From Entomortierella parvispora (taxonomy: Eukaryota > Mortierellomycota > Mortierellomycetes > Mortierellales > Mortierellaceae): a stretch of DNA of 64,000 nt. Shown here one piece after another: positions 36,261 through 48,758 of the stretch (the first letter of the stretch is position 1; the number at the start of each line of letters is the position of its first letter). Position numbers and translations under genes: made by a program. The stretch is taken from NCBI GenBank assembly GCA_963573315.1, contig OY752144.1, positions 1,482,501 through 1,546,500 on the forward strand, in the 5' to 3' direction. The notes beneath the pieces were generated by a model, which made no database searches, was not told where the DNA came from, and was given only the letters and a program-made list of their open reading frames with translations.

Positions 36261-39200
36261 TCACGGAGTACACCTTCTCTGACTCTCAGTGCTGTTTTTT
36301 GTTCGAGCTTCAAATCTTGCAGCAGGAGAGAGGATCACTGGGTGAGAAGAGCCAGCAATTGGACGAGAATTGGATTGGGGTTGATAAGGAAGAGTCGAGT
36401 GTGGCTTTAAAAGAGCATTCTGAATAGGCGATTTGATGGGTGGTTGTGTCTGCGGAGTTGATTGCTGATACTGGGTATCCGGCTGTGAATGCGGTTGTTG
36501 TTTCTGGTGTGGGTATTGCTGTTGATACTGTTGGTACTGGTACTGGTGTTGGTGTGGGTGCTGGAGCTGCAGCGGATGGATATGTTGTTGATCATATCCA
36601 GGATTGTCCCGAAGGTATCGGTACTCGCTCGACGCTGACATTGAATAACCTATCGCGTCTGCTCCGGCGGCGGCATCCTGGATGGAGTGATGGTCCAAGA
36701 GTTTTTGAGGTTTTGTCGGTTTGACGGTATTGGCTTTTTCTTTGTCCTTATCCTTTTCTTTCGCTAGGGTGTTGGCCTTTGCCACCAAATTCTCCAACAT
36801 TCCTGATCGAGCTCTTTGATGGGGTTTGATCAGCCTGGGAGCCTTATAAGCTGCATTCTCGCCATTGATCATCTTGCATAGCAAGAACGCGCGAAGATCG
36901 TGCGCGTTCTGAAAGACCATGGGTTGATCGTGATTTGGGAAGGGCGGTCCAAATTCTGGCACTTGTTCATCGCAGGCGATCGCGGCAGAGTATCCAGTCT
37001 TGCCGTCTGGCAAGAGGATCGGGTGGATCACCACAAAGATGTGAAGGAACTGGGATTTGATCGCGGACGGATAAAATGGCTGGTCACCATCCACAAAGAC
37101 AATGCATACAATGTCGTTTCCAATATGACGTTTTCTCTGGATTTGTTGTCGGTCGACAGTGTTGAACGGGAGAAGAGTTGAGACATGGTACATAATCTCA
37201 AAGGATCCGTCGTCTCCCCACGTGTCGTAGTAGGAAGAGTCGTCAGAGTTGCCTACAAAATAATAAACGGAGCATGTTCATTAGATGGTCTGTCAGACTA
37301 GGAAAGAATAAAAAAGAAAGACCAAAGCTTACTTCGAGTGTCCAAACCGCCCGAGAACCGTTCGAATCCTTTGAGAGGTACTTTCTGACCTAAAGCCCCA
37401 CTCTCCAAGAATTCACAGAATCGCTCACTGTCCTTCATCTGATTGCTGAACCAATCCTCTTCCTTGACCTGGCCTGGCAAGACCAAGAGCACACCAAATT
37501 TGTAGTTGAATCGCAGCATGGTTTCATCAAACTTTGCTAGCTCCTTTTCAAAATGTTGGTTGTTTTGGACTTTCTTGAGTTTAGAGGCCACCTGTGGGGT
37601 GATTGCAGAGTGGATGGACTGGAGGATCGCCTTCCACTGGGGTTTGCCGGCTCGACGAGTCAGGTTGTTAAGCGGACTGCTTGGTTCCGGCTCTGGAAGG
37701 GTGATTCGTATACTATCTGCATCCTTTAGACGGAGGATGCAGCGGTACTGCCAACGAGCAGGTGCAATTGCGTATGCAGAAAGACCAGAGGCGCCATTGG
37801 ACTGCTGTATCGGCTGTCCAGGTTGATGGAGATTCTGTTGTTGAAGTTGCGGGTACGAATGAGGATAATGGTGATGTGAGTGTGCAGTGTGGTGTGCCAT
37901 CTGTTGAGAGTCTCCAGAAGAATGCAACGCCCCATAGCTCTTCGAACTGTGTGCTATGCCCAAGCTAGATGTTGCTCCGTGATGACCGTAACCAGATCCC
38001 ATTGGGCTAGGATGACTGTCCCCTCCGGATCCAATGAGACTGGAATTCGAGGATGCAAGAATGACGCGCATCGCCTCGGTGCTGGTGCGACTAGTGGACG
38101 CGCCTCCACTGTGAGGCCCTTGCCCATTATGGAAGCCGGGGCCACGTGGATAATAAAAGCTTTGCGTAGAATGGACTAGTTCTGGACGTGACAGCGATGC
38201 TGGGACTGAGTGGCTGTTATGTGAAGTCAAACCGACAGATTGTCCAGCCGAAGCTGACACCCGGCTTCCTGAGGAATAGGTTGTCAGTGGTCCCGAATTT
38301 GAGCGTCTGCTCGGGCCCTCTGGCCTAGTTTCTGTCGGCACCACCATATCTTTAATGATGGAGATAATCACAGTGCCCAGACCTTCGACCTGGCCCACAA
38401 ATGTCCGGTGTTCTAAGGCAAGCAATATGTCGAATTATCAGAATCGAGTTGATGCCTGCAAGGAAGCTGAATTACCTTGTGTAATGAGATCTTTACCTTT
38501 TCCTAGGAACCAATTACGGTAGTAGTAAGCTTCATGACCCATATGTTCCTGGGAATACTCACCCAACATGGATATATTCGGTGTCAAAGCAGAGCCACAG
38601 CTTTCACTTCGCTGTTGCTGGCGAAACTGTGTTGGAGATTCCACATCCGGAGACGCGGCTCCTACGCTGACATTGCTGGAATTTCCTTTGCGCTGTTGGA
38701 TTGCGGCCCACTCGTCTTTGCTCTCTGGTAAACTCTTTACCCTCACCATTGGCTGTCCACTGAAGAAGGAGCTGGAAGAGCTCATTGCAGCGCCCGAAGA
38801 GTAATCCGCAGAGACGCTCTCAGCATTAGAGCCATCGGAAGCAGGACTCAACGCTGGGCATGTGCTTGAGCTCAGGGGAGGAGACTCAATGTCCAAAGGC
38901 TGAACTGAGGTCATTGTCAAGGTTGAGGTTGATGGCAAGATCGACATTGTAGTCGTCGTCGACGCAGCAGCGGCAATATCTGCATCATTAACCTTGTCCA
39001 AAGTTGGGGTCGTAGTCGGACTTGCAAATAACTGTGCGTCCTGCATGATCGTAACCCTGCTCATCAAAGAGGGCTGGGCTGCCGATGACTCTTCTGCTCG
39101 CGTCCCCGACAGGGATGGCAAAGGGAATGTCTTTGAAAAGTTGAGGTGGCGAGAGTGGTTGTGGTGCGGATTATACTCTAACCTCAGAGCGCGCTCGATC

Positions 39201-42200
39201 TTTTTGAGATCATTGCATCCCTCAATACGATAGCGCGCTGTAGGCACAATAAACATCTAGAGGAAGCAAAGCCGAAGTTAGGTCAGGAACTATGTACCAT
39301 AGACATCAGTGATTTTGCTCTCCAGTATTTCATTCTCTCTTACACTGTTGTACACGCGAATGAATTCGGTGATGCTGATTTCGACCATTTCGAGTACCAT
39401 TCGAGCCTGTGATGCGACCTTTCATGTTATTTTATGTGTTGATTTTGGACATTACTGTTCATGTTTTTACCATCTTACATAGTCTCTCAGGTTGTCCTGA
39501 TGCTCTTCCAGCACCTTTTCAGAAAGAAGATTCCGTGGGTTGGCTTCGATAGAGTCCCTTGTTTGAGGAAAAGATGATCCGGGAGGCCCTCGGTATCTGT
39601 ACTTTGGCTTGCTGTGACCATCATCTTCACGCGATCGTCTGGAAGATCGATCCGTGGAGTTCACTTGTCGTTGGGAGCGATTACGATCCACACGATTGTC
39701 ATTTACTATGACCTCCTTCAAGGCCTCTTCTAATGACAGCAGCGTCGATTCGGCATCGGATCCTCCTGTATCTTCGTTGTTTTCCGCAGGCTGCATTGCT
39801 TCCATGGCGACTCGCTCCTCTCCAGTTTCAAGATTCCGCTCAAAGTTGTCTGTAGACGATTGCTCTTCTTCCAGTCCGACCTCCATTCGCCATTTCCGTC
39901 GCCGTTCCATCTCGAACCGAAAAACTTCCTGAGAGCGAAAACACATGTCGTCCGTCTCGCTGATCAGTTTTGAGAATTGATTTGTCGAGATGTGTTTAGA
40001 AAGGATCTCCAACATTTGCCTAGCCGTGTGCTCGATCTCTTCCAAAAGAATCCCTGTAGTCTCGATCAAGTTTTGGTTCAGGTCCATGTCTTCAGGATGC
40101 AAATAGGTGACGGCGTGATGTTCCTCAGCCTCTAAAACAGGCTGTGACGTCAAGCTGTCCGTCCTCGGCGCTGAATCCTGTGGGTCTCCCGCTTGGACTC
40201 TCTCAGAACTCTTGGTCGACTTGTCATCCTTCTCATTCTGACCATCATCTTCGATTTCTTGTACCAGGATCAACACTTGTGGACCCGGCACACCTTGGAT
40301 GTCGCTCTTATTCTTCACATCGTCTCCATTATCGTTTCCTGAACCATCCAGCGTATATTCAGAGACCTCCATTGTTTTTGCTGAGGACAAGGTTGACTCT
40401 GAGCCAGGGATGGTCTGATGGTGAGTAGGCGCAAAAGGGCAGTTAACAGCCGCCAATTGCTTCAGGATCAGGTCACTCTTGGCCTTAAGCGATTCCTGAT
40501 GTGCGCGAAGAGTCACTATAGGGTCCGGGATGGGTAGCGCCTTTGATCTCATGCACCAAGGATTTTCTTGCAACTGAAAAAAATGCCACCAAAAAAAAAA
40601 GAGGTTAGTCAAGAAACAAGGAAAAGTTCTAAAATACAAACAAATTGAGAGGTACGTACAGTCTCCTCAGAGCTGAATCTTCTTTTTGGAGGAGTCTCCT
40701 CACCACTCATGTGACCACTGTTTCCAGGCATCAGCGCAATGAACTGATCTGCAGTCAAAAGATCGGCATCTTGCAACGACATGCTCCTTTGGCGCTTATA
40801 TTGAATACCCGAGCAAGAATAATCTGCAATGGCACTCCGAGGCTCTAAGTGCAGCATGTTGGACGATCGCGATGAAGCTGCTGCCGCCGCCGCTGCTGTT
40901 GCGGTCACTTCAATGGCAGCGTTGGAAGTAGGCGTGTTGGTAGACGAAAACACAGTATGGCTGATTGATGGCCTTCTGGGAAGGTATGATGAAAACGGCA
41001 CATGGTGATAATGGCCATGTGAGGTGATTCCAGGGATTGAAAATTTTGCCTTGAGTGAACTGCTTGCGTTTGAAGTGTATGTAGATGAAGACGGTCCTGC
41101 TGAGGACAGTGAAGATCCAGACACTGACATTCCAAGCGGCGATGGCGGGGCTGGTGAGGACGACCGACTCTTTACAGCTGTCACAGATAGTCTTCCATGC
41201 TCCTTCTTTTTGTTCGGTGCCGAACTCTGAGAACCTGCTGTAGGTGGGGCAACAGATACTGGCGAAGTAGGCTTGTACATGTTTCTCACGCTTTGGGCCA
41301 CTCCCCCATGACTGTTGGTGACTGTCGGCACATTGGTGCATTCAGAGCGTACCATTGACTTTGTAAGATGATCTGTGGGAGATATTGAAGAGGTCGAAAG
41401 CGTTCGCTGGCCGGCTGTGTGCCGCTCCGATAGCGCCGAGGTCATTTTGCGCAGCATGGGATCTGAAATTCTTCGAAGCCCTCCATCCTTGCTGGTGGCT
41501 TTCATATTACTTTTCGCTAGAGACAGATCATCGTTTGAGGGCAAAAACGCTGGGACCAATGGCATGATGTCACAAAAAGGGATCGGCATTTCCTCTCGGG
41601 TTGACAGTGAGAAACCTGGACCAGGATTAAACGTCGCCAGCACAGGTTCCTTGGTGCATCTGACAGCAGTGCTTTCCATGTCCAAATAGTTATCCTTTAT
41701 CATATCGTGTCCATTTGGGTGAGTATCCTGCGTGTATGTTCCGGGGTCTAGGTGACCAAAGGCCATCTGCTTAAGTTCACTTCCAAAGAGATATCGTCCC
41801 ACCGACCTTTCACCTTTAGCGCTAATAAGATGCTCCCCCCCTGCTTCCGATTCTGTTCTAGGATACTCATCCCGTGCGACCAGTCCTTTGGCAATCACCT
41901 TTGGAAACGATGCTGTCACGATCGTGAGCTTACAAGTACATTCTGTGGAGTCCAGTCCACATTTGCATGAGTCGGCGTCACAGTCTGTTCCTTGCTTTAG
42001 GGAGTTGTCAGTGCTAAACATCTCGTTCGATGAAATATGGCTGGCGCTGACAGTACGTCGCGATGTCCTTCTGAGCAGGCCTGATCGAAATCCACCTCGA
42101 TTGTCTTGGGTGTCTTGCGATGGGGGTCCGAATTCGGGAAAGTTACCATGAGCCGTGTTGCTGGTGGTACTACTCGTGAACCTTTCTGATCCGAAAAGCC

Positions 42201-44505
42201 CTTTGTACGCCCCTGATCCACTGTTGCCTCGAGGATGAAGGTGATTTGTGTGTTTCGGGTTCTGAGATTGATGATTGGGACCCTGATTATCGCTTCCAAG
42301 CGGCAAAGCAGTGCAACATGATCCTATCGAGCCTGTAGAGAGTGTGGCTGCCAATGTTGAAGAAGTAGAGCTGTGATGAGGATGATGTGCTTGTTCGTCC
42401 AAGAATGCTGCGAGCGACTGTCTTGTGATTTGTTTCTTGCCCATGCTGTAACTGCTGACGCTGCTGTTGTTGCTACTTCCAGAAGATGCTCCAGGGTGGG
42501 TCGTTGCTGCCGTGTTGAGAGACGACGCAAATGTCGATGATGAACCTGAGGCGTGGATTAAAGGTGGGTAGGGTGCAGGATGTTTCCCAGAAGGGGTCAG
42601 GGAAACTTGAGTGGATTTCTGGACTTGAGACGGGGTCGGCAATAGATGCTCTTTCTTTGCATCCAAGGCGGACAACGCGTTGCTGACGTGTTTGTGACTT
42701 TTATGAATTCCACTGATTGAAATCGAGGGGAACCGAAGGCGTGCAAATCGACCCAAGCGCTTCGAATTCGTCCTTGGATTGTGAGCATCGACTGAGATCA
42801 TCGACGATGGGGAAGGAATATCCCTGTTAGCAACAGTCAGAGTCTCCATCGCCGTTGCCCTGTCGAGATCATGTTGCTTCTGACTGATTTCTATTGATGG
42901 CAGCCCACGCCTGGCGATTGAAGATGAATCTCTGTACAGCTGCTGCATGATGACTTCAGCGGATTCCTCACCTGTTACAGCATTATGGGGAACATCCTGC
43001 AGTCCTAGTTGATGATAGAGCTCCAGGCGCTCCATGTCGCCAGGGCGATGAGGGTGGAGCTCTCGAGATGATTCCATAATGTCGGCGATACTCTGCGGGT
43101 GATGGGAAAGGTGTTGCCCATCTAGAGCCCGAGCATGTTCAGGGTTCGCCGTTGCCATCTCGCTGCTGGTATTCACTCTTCCCCGTCGATGGTTCTTTTG
43201 TCGCCAAATCAATCCTTTACGGGTTGTGAATTGACCTTCATTTTCGTCTTGGTCGACTCCATGTCCACTTTCTGCACTTGCGCTACTTGTCGTTGCCGAT
43301 GCATCTGAATAGGGTGAGCTAGTGGCATGGGAGAGTGCAGCCTCTGATCGACCGTTGCTGGTGTCCTCTTTACTATTGGTTGGGGTCACGCAACTCGAGC
43401 TCTTGGGAGAGAGTCCATCACTGGAGGTTGAGACTCTTGGACGCATCAAAAAGTGACTGATCATACTCGACCTCCGCTCCTTTACAAATCCTGACAGGTC
43501 CACAGAGCCATCGGTGCTCGGACGACGATGGGCAGTGCCAACGGTCGAAAGACTATCGACCGACATCTGTCTGCCTCTCTGATTTTTTTGTTGAGATAAA
43601 TCCTGATCCTTTTCCCTTAATCGCGATTTTGAGCCGCCAGACAAACAGAGCGAGGAGAGACCAATGGCCATCGAGAGTCGTTGCCCAAAATGCGGATGAT
43701 GTCCATCCTTTTCTTTGGATCGCTTCTTTGAGCCTTTGTCCTTTTCCTGTTGATTCCTGTTCTCTAAAGGATCTTGCAGGTCCACAGATATCTTCCCAAG
43801 CGAACTCGAGTTCGACGTGGACTCCTCGCTTTGCACTCGAATACCTGGCGATCCTGCAGTGGGCTGAAATCCTCTAGTGGGCGAAGGCGAGGGTGCCCTC
43901 GAGTTCTTTCTCGAAGTCAGTTCTCTGATTTTTTGTCGACTTGATTTTGGACTGAGAGATCCAAAGAAAGAGAACGCCTTATTACTAGTCTTTTGCAAAG
44001 GCGCAGATGATACGACAGGAGCAGGGTCAATGGTTGAAATCGCGCTTTTGGCGGCTTGAACAGTGGCTGTGGCTGTGGTGCCGGAATTCACTGAAACAAT
44101 GGATGAAGGCGGATTATTGAATGTGGCATGCTGCGATGGAATTGAAGGTGTGGGAGATGGACCCTGAGTAGGGGATGAAGACGATGAAGACGCCGTGTGA
44201 GTACAATCACACTCCATCATCGCCGTTGCAGTGGTAGGAATACTGTTTGCTGTCATAGCAGTTGGGGACGTAGGTGAAGACGACAGCACCGTAGCCTGAC
44301 TGGGTTCTTTAGGCGCTGTCTTGGGAAAGTCCGAGATCACAGGCAAGTATAATGATGATGGTGGTCCTGGTGCTAATGGTGTTGACGACGCGAGTGATGG
44401 AGGCTCGGGCGTTGCTGAGAAGGTGTTCATGGTGTCCTTGAAGATGGTGTGAGTGCAAGGTTGGGGTTGGGTCATGGGCGGAGCACCCGAGGGAGCAGAC
44501 GCCAT
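36261..44505 (-). CDS. Giant Rap-GAP domain protein
   Basis: GTPase-activating protein for Rap/Rsr1-type small GTPases. Exons (minus): 44505-40660, 40573-39479, 39406-39344, 39256-38476, 38412-37333, 37252-36261; 2618 aa with continuous phase. The Rap-GAP domain is at about residues 1900-2400. HEAYYYRNWFLGKGKDLI precedes it; the core has FNYKFGVLLVLPGQ, LKGFERFSGGLDT, EIMYHVSTLLPF and RKRHIGNDIV, whose Asn (about 2334) is the catalytic Asn thumb of Rap1GAP-type enzymes. The first 1280 residues are low-complexity Ser/Thr/Pro with a Cys cluster (CDADSCKCGLDSTECTC near residue 860) and basic patches. A C-terminal Gln/His/Tyr-rich tail follows the domain. Animal Rap1GAPs are about 660-1800 aa, so this is exceptionally long. 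The substrate is inference. Confidence 0.9.
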
Positions 44506-45121
44506 AGTGGCTTACGAAACGGAGCCAGAGGCAACAGTCTCAGGTGGGGCTCACTTGGCACGTAGCACTCGTGGCTTTGACACTGCGCGAGGGGAGCGAG
44601 AAGAGGGCGCGCCGTCTTCCTTTCTTCCCTGAACCCAACCGACTACTACGTGGAAAAGGAATGAAGTGAAAATCATCGGGGTTGGGCAACGACCAGGAGG
44701 TGTTGTGCGAGGGAGAAAGGGATGGAAGGAAGGAGGGATAGGAGAGGAAGAGACAAGGAGGTAGATGGCATTTGTTAATAATTGGCAGTTTATCGTGTTG
44801 ACGTTAATGTTGTTGTCTTGTTGCGTCCATGACGAGAGGCACCGAGATGTGCGACGACTGCAGAACAAGTATGGTCGTTCTACAAGTTGCGACATGCCTA
44901 CGTCGATGCCAGCAAAGAACAGGAGAGAGAGAGAGAGCGCATGTGTGTTGTGTGGAGAGAGAGAGAGTGGATGACGGTGGCTCGAGCTTTGTCTAGTGTT
45001 GAAGCCATGATATTCGTGTCGTGTTTACCTTGATTTTGCTTTACTTTTTGTTTGAGGGGATATTGGGGGGAAACGAGAGCGAGGAGGGCCGGCAAGCAGT
45101 TGGACAGAACAGCAGTAAGAT

Positions 45122-45228
45122 AGAGGAAGAGTGAAGAGGGGCAGGCAAGAAGGGAAGAGTAGGACGAGGAAGAGGAGGAGGAGGAGGAGAAGGGAGAGGA
45201 GGACGAGAAGGGGGGGGGAGGGAGGGCA
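45122..45228 (+). repeat. Polypurine tract (GGA/GA-rich)
   Basis: Over 100 bases almost free of pyrimidines, built of GAGGAA, GAGGAGGAGGAG and a G9 run, about 620-720 bp upstream of the Rap-GAP start. A similar purine block lies at 45690-45860. Confidence 0.8.
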
Positions 45229-46676
45229 GGGATCCTTGGCTCTGTCGCGAGAACGGGTGGATCGAAGAAAGGGACGCGGCATGTTCGTGTTAGTCAGAGG
45301 CAGGCAGGCATGGAAGGAATCATTCATTCAGCAGGGCTCACGCGTGGCAAGCAGCAAAGACGCACACACGGGCCACCGACTGACACACCTTTGCTCAGTT
45401 CCTGTGCTGTGTCAAGGAGGCGTGATCGTGAATGGCAGATGTGAATGTGGTTGATGAGGAGGAATAGGTGGACCATCAATGGGCCATGGTGATCATTCTG
45501 CAGCGACAAAAAAAAAAAAAAAAAAAAAGAGTTCGAAGGGTGGAGGAACGGACGGTGACGGTTGCGGTGGCGTGGAGTTGTGGAGGGGACGGTGTGTGTT
45601 TCGGTGTAAAGGGTATAAAGGGTGAGCGAGGAGAAGGATGGCACGCACGCCTGACAAGCTGGCTGGCTGGTGGGCTTGCTGCGAGATGAAAAGGGTCCGG
45701 GGAGGAGGAGGAGGCGGGCGGGCGGGGCGGGTGAGGAAGGAAGAGAAAAGCGCAAGAGAGAAAGAGAAAGAAAGAGAGAGAAAGAGAGAGAGAGAAGGAA
45801 GGCAATTGAAGGGGAAGAGGGCATTCAAGCAAGCGCAAGAGAGAGAGAGAGCAGAGTCCACGAGGAGACAAGGCGAGGGACGATCCTCGCCCACAAGGCT
45901 CTCTCTCCCCTGAGCAGCCAGCGGAGCACGATATGCCCTATCCTGTCTGTGTCCCTCTTGTCCTGTCAATGTCCTTCTGTCCTTATTGTCCTGTCCTGTC
46001 TTGTCCTGTCTTGTCCTGACGTCCTCTTCTGTCCACGTCGTGTGGACAACCCGTCGTGTCTGCCCTTGCCTTGGCTTTGCTTGTTCGTTCATCTTGTTGC
46101 AACACGCAATCTCTTTCATATTTGCAAGGAGGCGAGAAAGGGGGCTGGGAGGCAACCCGTACCAACAAACGAGGGGAGGGACAGTGACCTCAAGTGACTG
46201 ACTGCTTGCCTCGAGTGCTCTTCCCGGAACCTGTTTGTGGAGGGGCACAAAAAAGGGTGCTCTGGGCTTTGGTCTCCCGAGGGTGCGCAACAAGAACACT
46301 AGTCTAGCGAATGAAGGGAATCAAGCGCACTGCCCCTGGAGAGAAATGAAATGAATTGTGTCCATGCTATCCAGACAACGGTCTGTCGCACCAAGATCAA
46401 GCACGCGGGACCCTGGACATCATAGAGGATCACCACAGCATGCCCTTCCTTGCCCTTTGAGGTTCCGTGACAATATCTCCATGTTGGCAGCCTCGCAAAG
46501 CCTGCAGTTCCTACTTTTGGTGTGGTAGGACAGGTGAAAGTGTTGCCGTAGTTATCTGTGGACCGAGCGTCGATTCCACCCCTTTCTCTTCCCCTTGCTG
46601 TCAGCTACCTAGCAACACCCACGCACACGGCCGATTCCCTTCGGCACTTAGTCTCCGTGGAAGATTAGGAACTTTC

Positions 46677-46704
<28 letters not shown>
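46677..46704 (+). repeat. A28 homopolymer
   Basis: Uninterrupted run of 28 A in intergenic DNA, with no flanking target-site duplication or coding remnant that would mark a retroposed sequence. Confidence 0.9.
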
Positions 46705-46710
<6 letters not shown>

Positions 46711-47019
46711 GCTCTCGAAAGCCCCAGTCTTGCGATAGAATATGTCCCGGACCCTTTCGCCCCTACAAAGTTACCCATGAATTGAGACACGAACGGTACC
46801 GTTGATAGCGTTGTTAATGCAGCCGATCCTTCTTTTTTTTTCTTTCGGAAAAACCACATCCAAGGTGGGGAGGACAGCTTTAATACCGCCTGTTTGCATG
46901 AAGACACATTCCAGCAGACTCCCTCTTTGTTTTAATGCAGACCATGTCGTTTGAAAACCCTGACCAGACCGTAATGGGATGCACCCACTGTGGTTTTAGT
47001 CTCTTCTCCTTCCATTATG

Positions 47020-48509
47020 TCATGGTGCCTTGACTTGTTCTGCAAAAGAGTCCTTCACGCGCTTCAAGAACACAGGGTCCAGGATGCATTCTAATCCCGT
47101 TACGGCCAAGGCTTTGGAGGCTCTCAGGGTTGCAGTGTGACCTACGGGGTAAGCTGCAGCTGCGGCAAATTCGACTGTGTGAAGTCCCGTACTATGATCA
47201 TCGGCGCCTTCGAGATTCATGATATTAAACATGGGGTGGATGCCCGGCATCTCATAAGTCAGATTACCCATGTCGGTCGATCCAGAGATTTTGGAGTGCT
47301 GCTCTTCCTTGGATGCGTACTTGAGTCCCAAATCGGACATGGCGAGTTCAAAACGCTCCGCAAGCGGGCCATTGGTCATAATGTCTACTCAGTTAGCAAT
47401 TGTCGAACGAATTAGAAATGGCTGAACAAGAGATGCTCACTATCCATCAACGCTCGAACTACCTTTCAAGTACTTGCCGTGAATCCGAGTTCCCCATTCA
47501 ATTTTGACGGTACATCCTGTTGCCTCTGCCGCGGACTCGAAAATGGTTTGAACACGAACCATCAGTTCTTTCATCTGTGCAAACTTTGGTGCACGCACTG
47601 TGTATGCACTCTTTGTGTACGCAGGAATGATGTTTGAGGCCTGTCCGCCGTTCATAATAATACCGTGAACTCTCTGATCTGGCTTGATCTGTTGTCTCAT
47701 CAATCCGATGTTGGTGTAGGAAACAACAGCTGCATCCAACGCATTGGTACCTTCCCACGGACTGGCAGAAGCGTGGCTGGCTTTTCCAAAGAACTCGACA
47801 TCGGCAGTATTGAGGGCCAAAAATGGGGTGTGAATCACGTCGACGTTTGCTCCATGAAGCATCATACACACGTCCACGCCCCGAAAATCCCCGCTGTCAA
47901 ACATGGATACTTTGCCGGCATCATGTTCTTCTGAAGGTGTTCCAAATAACTTGACTTGAGCCTGCAGACCAAACTGCTCTATCACAGTTTTTATCCCAAT
48001 GGCAGTGGCCACACCTGCGATCGCAATGAGGTTGTGCCCACACGCGTGTCCAATTCCTGGTAGCGCGTCGTACTAGTCGATTCAAGTTAATATGCGAGGA
48101 TTAAAAGATGCAAAGGACACGACACCATTGATCCACCGATGTTGGTCTTCGCCGTTACCTCCGAGCAGACGCCGATGATTGTCTGAGGCCGAGCGTGACC
48201 TGCATGGGCGATAAAGGCAGTTTGGAGTCCGGACGCACTCTGTTGCATCCGAAACCCCTTTGTGGCGAGATATTCAGTCAACCAGGCATGAGCCTTAAAC
48301 TCGCTCAACCCCAGTTCTGGATGGCTGTGGATCTAGTTTCAGAGACATACATGTTCTGGTGGGTGACTGAAGAGAGAGAGGCATATCCTGCAGACTCTGT
48401 CCCATCCTACCTTCAAACTTAGGGAACGAAGCTCTTCAGAAACAGAGTCAATAGCATTGTAGATGGAGACCAAGTGTGGCGAAAAGCTGCTGTGAGTAAG
48501 CGAGGCCAT
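47020..48509 (-). CDS. M20-family amidohydrolase, PM20D2-like
   Basis: Zinc metallopeptidase of the M20D group, similar to PM20D2, a dipeptidase acting on unusual beta-alanyl/gamma-aminobutyryl dipeptides with a basic residue. Exons (minus): 48509-48411, 48332-48159, 48072-47463, 47384-47020; 415 aa. Landmarks are IHSHPELGLSEFKAHAWL near residue 34, IGVCSEYDALPGIGHACGHN (metal-site His and Asp/Cys region, given here as YDALPGIGHACGHN), GTPSEEHDAGK with the catalytic Glu pair, the dimerisation-domain FFGKASHASASPWEGTNALDA and VHGIIMNGG, then SGSTDMGNLTYEMPGIHP. The acceptor of intron 3 is ambiguous: CTGAGTAG offers two AGs three bases apart, changing one residue. It is divergent from Med17 with 249 bp between starts. 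The substrate is unknown. Confidence 0.9.
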
Positions 48510-48758
48510 TCGAGGGAATAGGAGGGTGGAGGAAGGAAGAGCAAGAGAGGAGAGAGAAACGAACAAAGGCAAGAACAAAAGAAAAAAAAAGAGAGCGCGG
48601 CGTTTGGCGGCAATGATGCTCTTCACCCTTCAGTCGATCGGTGGCTTTGTCGCCTCCCGCCCAGCCAGGCACGCGGCCCCAGAGGCAGGCAGCATTGATG
48701 CATCTCGCTTCTTCTTCACTTGCCCACTTGTTCAACTCGCCCTACACACGATCCCCTC
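48510..48758. promoter_or_regulatory. Bidirectional promoter, M20 amidohydrolase / Med17
   Basis: Only 249 bp separate the two divergent ATGs. The side next to the M20 start is purine-rich on the plus strand (GGAAGGAAGAGCAAGAGAG), a CT-rich leader in that gene's sense; the other side has pyrimidine-rich segments before Med17. Functions of both directions must share this DNA. Confidence 0.6.

Larger units (their letters stand above)
44506..47019. other. 2.5-kb gene-free, microsatellite-rich interval
   Basis: Upstream region of the Rap-GAP gene and 3' flank of the M20 gene. It contains (GA)n and GGA-rich polypurine blocks, poly-A tracts (21 A at 45508-45528, 28 A at 46677-46704) and TGTCC/TGTCT repeats (about 45947-46020). 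Long open frames on both strands (for example 45493-46299 minus) are products of this low complexity. No coding feature, RNA or mobile element is supported. Confidence 0.65.

Noticed and set aside
45493-46299. 268-codon minus-strand ORF
   Set aside because: Made of TGTCC repeats, (GA)n and poly-A; other long frames overlap it on both strands; no motif.
46677-46704. A28 as the tail of a retroposed gene
   Set aside because: No coding remnant upstream and no target-site duplication visible.
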